Both the position numbers and the translations under genes were made by a program. This document shows, one piece after another, positions 4,676 through 6,096 of a stretch of DNA of 6,096 bases. The first letter of the stretch is position 1, and each line of letters opens with the position of its first letter. The stretch lies in contig JALOLQ010000104.1 of NCBI GenBank assembly GCA_025455895.1, positions 1 through 6,096 of the forward strand. Reading direction: 5' to 3'. Below the pieces are notes generated by a model. It saw only the letters and a program-made list of their open reading frames with translations. It had not been told where the DNA came from and made no database searches. The stretch comes from Solirubrobacteraceae bacterium. GTDB taxonomy: Bacteria; Actinomycetota; Thermoleophilia; Solirubrobacterales; Solirubrobacteraceae.

Positions 4676-5407
4676 ATGCACCATCGCCTCACGCGCCCCT
4701 CGCCGGCGCTCGTCATCTCGCTGCTCGCGCTCTTCGTCGCGCTGGGCGGCACCAGCTACGCCGTCACGAAGCTCAACGGCAAGGACATCAAGAAGAACTC
4801 GATCCCCGGGGACCGGATCAAGAAGAACGGGATCACCGGGACGCAGGTGAACGAGGCGAAGCTCGCCGCGGTCCCGAAGGCCAAGACCGCGGACAGCGCG
4901 ACGACGGCTGCGAGCGCGACCACCGCGGGGAGCGCGACCACCGCCGCGAGCGCCGCGAAGGCGGACACGGCGGCCAAGGCCGACACCGCGGCGAAGGCCG
5001 ACAGCGCCAAGACGGTCGATCAGCTGCGGCTCGTGGACGTGGCGATCACCGGCGACGGGACCGCGACGCTCGCGGCGAGCGGCTCGGTCACCGTGGTCGC
5101 CGAGTGCGTGCTCGAGGGCGGGACGAACCGCAAGAGCTACGTCGAGGTGCAGAGCACGAAGGACGGCGCGGCGTTCGCCGGCGACGACAGCAGCCAGGCC
5201 GCTGTCGGGCCCGCGACCCCGCAGAATCAGCGGCGCATCGAGAACCCGGGGGCCGACTCGTCCGGCGCGGCGACGATCTCCGACGGCTACGACGACGCCT
5301 TCTCGGTCCGCGGCGCGGACGGGGAGCTCATCACCGGCCAGATCACCTCGATCGCGGACAAGACCGGCGGCACCTGCCGCTTCTTCGGCTCGGTCGCGGT
5401 GAAGTGA
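4676..5407 (+). CDS. Exported or membrane-anchored repeat protein, function unknown
   Basis: A 243-residue protein with a basic N-terminus and a hydrophobic segment (10-30) ending GGTSYAV, which acts as a signal peptide or membrane anchor; the rest is probably outside the membrane. Residues 35-64 are three ten-residue repeats starting GKDI, GDRI and GTQV, with Leu/Ile/Val at every fifth residue from L33 to L63. Residues 68-115 are eight uninterrupted six-residue repeats of the form [ST]Axx[AV][DAG], with Ala always at position two. A beta-rich C-terminal domain (117-243) contains two cysteines, C144 and C234, that may form a disulfide. The N-terminal anchor and following repeat style are familiar from Thermoleophilia, often with variable C-terminal domains; this is recall, not a search. 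It is divergent from moaA and has its own ribosome site. A surface-stalk role is inferred from architecture only. Confidence 0.88.
   Translation: MHHRLTRPSPALVISLLALFVALGGTSYAVTKLNGKDIKKNSIPGDRIKKNGITGTQVNEAKLAAVPKAKTADSATTAASATTAGSATTAASAAKADTAAKADTAAKADSAKTVDQLRLVDVAITGDGTATLAASGSVTVVAECVLEGGTNRKSYVEVQSTKDGAAFAGDDSSQAAVGPATPQNQRRIENPGADSSGAATISDGYDDAFSVRGADGELITGQITSIADKTGGTCRFFGSVAVK
4778..4867 (+). repeat. Three 10-residue coding repeats with period-5 hydrophobics
   Basis: Encodes residues 35-64 as GKDIKKNSIP, GDRIKKNGIT and GTQVNEAKLA. Hydrophobic residues at 33, 38, 43, 48, 53, 58 and 63 are spaced exactly five apart, the spacing seen in pentapeptide-repeat beta-helices, although the classic A(D/N)Lxx sequence is not present. 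Confidence 0.7.
4877..5020 (+). repeat. Eight 18-base units encoding an Ala-rich hexapeptide array
   Basis: Exactly 8 x 18 bases encode KAKTAD, SATTAA, SATTAG, SATTAA, SAAKAD, TAAKAD, TAAKAD and SAKTVD. Units 2-4 and 5-7 form two near-identical blocks, suggesting duplication of 18-base units, possibly by slippage. Synonymous differences between units show the array is not brand new. Confidence 0.85.
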
Positions 5408-5413
5408 CGGCGA

Positions 5414-5445
5414 GCGGGGCGGGGCGCTCCGGCGCCCTGCCCCGC
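5414..5445. terminator. Bidirectional terminator: 14-bp stem with TCCG tetraloop
   Basis: The arms 5414-5427 and 5432-5445 pair over 14 positions, with one G-U on the plus-strand RNA (5421/5438), around loop UCCG closed by C-G, a member of the very stable UNCG tetraloops. It fills nearly all of the 38-base gap between the convergent repeat-protein and aminotransferase genes and abuts the aminotransferase stop. There is no T-run. On the minus strand the G-U becomes a C-A mismatch, so it should be stronger for the plus-strand gene. Confidence 0.8.
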
Positions 5446-6096
5446 CTATGCCCCGACGAGCTCCTCGACCGCTTCGGCGAAGACCCGCGTGTGGGCGTCG
5501 ACGTCGGCCGCGGTGGTCTGCGGGCACATGAGCGCCATGTTGTGGAACGGGGTGATGATCACGCCGCGGTTCATGGCGTGCAGGTGCAGGTAGCGCTCGA
5601 GGTCGGTGTCGTGCGAGTGGAAGGCGACCGTGCCGTTGCGGGCGGGCTCGGGCAGGAACTGGTATTCGGCGCGGGCGCCGAGGCGCGAGATGTTCCACGG
5701 CACGCCGTAGGTGCCGATCACCTCCTCGACGCCGTCGGCGAAGCGGTCGGCCAGCGGGATGGTGTGGGCGAAGGCGTCGGCGTGCAGCGTGTGCTCGAGC
5801 GTCGCGCGCATCGCCGCGCTCGTCAGCGGGTTGCCGGCCAGCGTGCCGCCGACCCCGCCGGTGTCCTCGTAGTCGGCCTCGTGCTGCTCGAACATCGTCT
5901 CCACGGCGTGCGCCGCGAGCCCGAGCGCCCCGGCGGGCACGCCGCCCGCGATCGCCTTGCCGATGACGAACAGGTCCGGCTCGAGGTCCCACGCCTCGGT
6001 GCAGCCGCCGGGGCCGGCGGAGAACGTGTGCGTCTCGTCGATCAGCAGCAGCGTCCCGTGCTCGCGCGTGAGCGCGCGCAGCGCCTCGTGGTAGCC
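5446..6096 (-). CDS. Class III PLP aminotransferase, glutamate-1-semialdehyde aminotransferase-like (N-terminus beyond window)
   Basis: The visible 216 residues are the C-terminal half or so of a fold-type I, class III PLP enzyme; the reading frame is open from 6096 to the TAG at 5448-5446. LLIDETHTF (visible 17-25) holds the aspartate that contacts the PLP ring nitrogen, and GPGG (28-31) follows. GKAIAGG (46-52) contains the Schiff-base lysine, visible residue 47, encoded at 5958-5956. GGTLAGNPLTSAAMRATLE is the characteristic phosphate-contact and subunit-interface segment of glutamate-1-semialdehyde aminomutase relatives. The C-terminus (ITPFHNMALMCPQTTAADVDAH) is also typical. The THTFSAGPGG version resembles actinobacterial paralogues annotated as aspartate aminotransferase-family proteins more than housekeeping HemL, so I do not name it hemL. 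Substrate is unknown. It converges with the repeat protein across a terminator hairpin. Confidence 0.88.
   Translation of the reverse strand, partial: GYHEALRALTREHGTLLLIDETHTFSAGPGGCTEAWDLEPDLFVIGKAIAGGVPAGALGLAAHAVETMFEQHEADYEDTGGVGGTLAGNPLTSAAMRATLEHTLHADAFAHTIPLADRFADGVEEVIGTYGVPWNISRLGARAEYQFLPEPARNGTVAFHSHDTDLERYLHLHAMNRGVIITPFHNMALMCPQTTAADVDAHTRVFAEAVEELVGA

Noticed and set aside
4756..5010. An 84-codon hydrophobic minus-strand frame resembling a membrane protein
   Set aside because: Its Ala/Val/Leu periodicity is simply the complement of the 18-base hexapeptide repeats. There is no ribosome site or promoter evidence.
4877..5020. CRISPR-like array
   Set aside because: The 18-base repeats are contiguous with no spacers, keep the reading frame and encode a protein repeat.
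4583..5992. A 469-codon minus-strand open frame across the repeat protein and aminotransferase
   Set aside because: It has no recognisable motif, is shifted from the aminotransferase frame, and lies antisense to the signal-peptide-bearing gene.

Overview
The window is very GC-rich DNA with tightly packed genes and only 9-97 bases between most of them. Codon use, leaderless-looking starts and above all the secreted repeat protein at 4676-5407 suggest an actinobacterium, most likely of the Thermoleophilia/Solirubrobacterales type. That taxonomic guess rests on recalled protein style, not on a search.

Layout: (1) 1-396 (-), a TetR-family repressor cut by the window start, divergent from (2) 438-1253 (+), a UlaG-like metallo-beta-lactamase-fold hydrolase. 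The 41-base gap between them holds a 24-base palindrome covering both -10 elements. (3) 1250-1810 (-), an unrecognised 186-residue protein with two CxxC knuckles, convergent with gene 2 and sharing a CTAG with it so that the stop codons overlap. (4) 1849-2691 (+), a crotonase/enoyl-CoA hydratase-family protein lacking the usual catalytic glutamates, overlapping by four bases with (5) 2688-3278 (+), MobA, the molybdopterin guanylyltransferase. (6) 3349-3573 (+), a small Cys-rich protein, convergent with (7) 3583-4578 (-), MoaA, the GTP 3',8-cyclase. (8) 4676-5407 (+), an exported or membrane-anchored repeat protein, convergent with (9) 5446-6096 (-), a class III aminotransferase of the glutamate-1-semialdehyde aminotransferase type, cut by the window end.

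How it works together: MoaA and MobA catalyse the first committed and a late step of molybdenum cofactor synthesis, so 2688-4578 is a small Moco locus, though the two genes are on opposite strands. The TetR/MBL pair looks like a self-contained regulator-target unit. The remaining genes have no evident shared pathway. Apart from the crotonase-mobA pair, transcription units appear to be single genes alternating in orientation.

No mobile element, CRISPR array, tRNA or rRNA was seen, and no stretch over 300 bases lacks a gene. I see no clear new multi-gene system. The most unusual signals are the series of -10-like hexamers placed 6-8 bases before start codons, three interlocking half-sites before the repeat protein, stop codons embedded in hairpin arms at convergent junctions, and the period-5 then period-6 repeat architecture of the exported protein.
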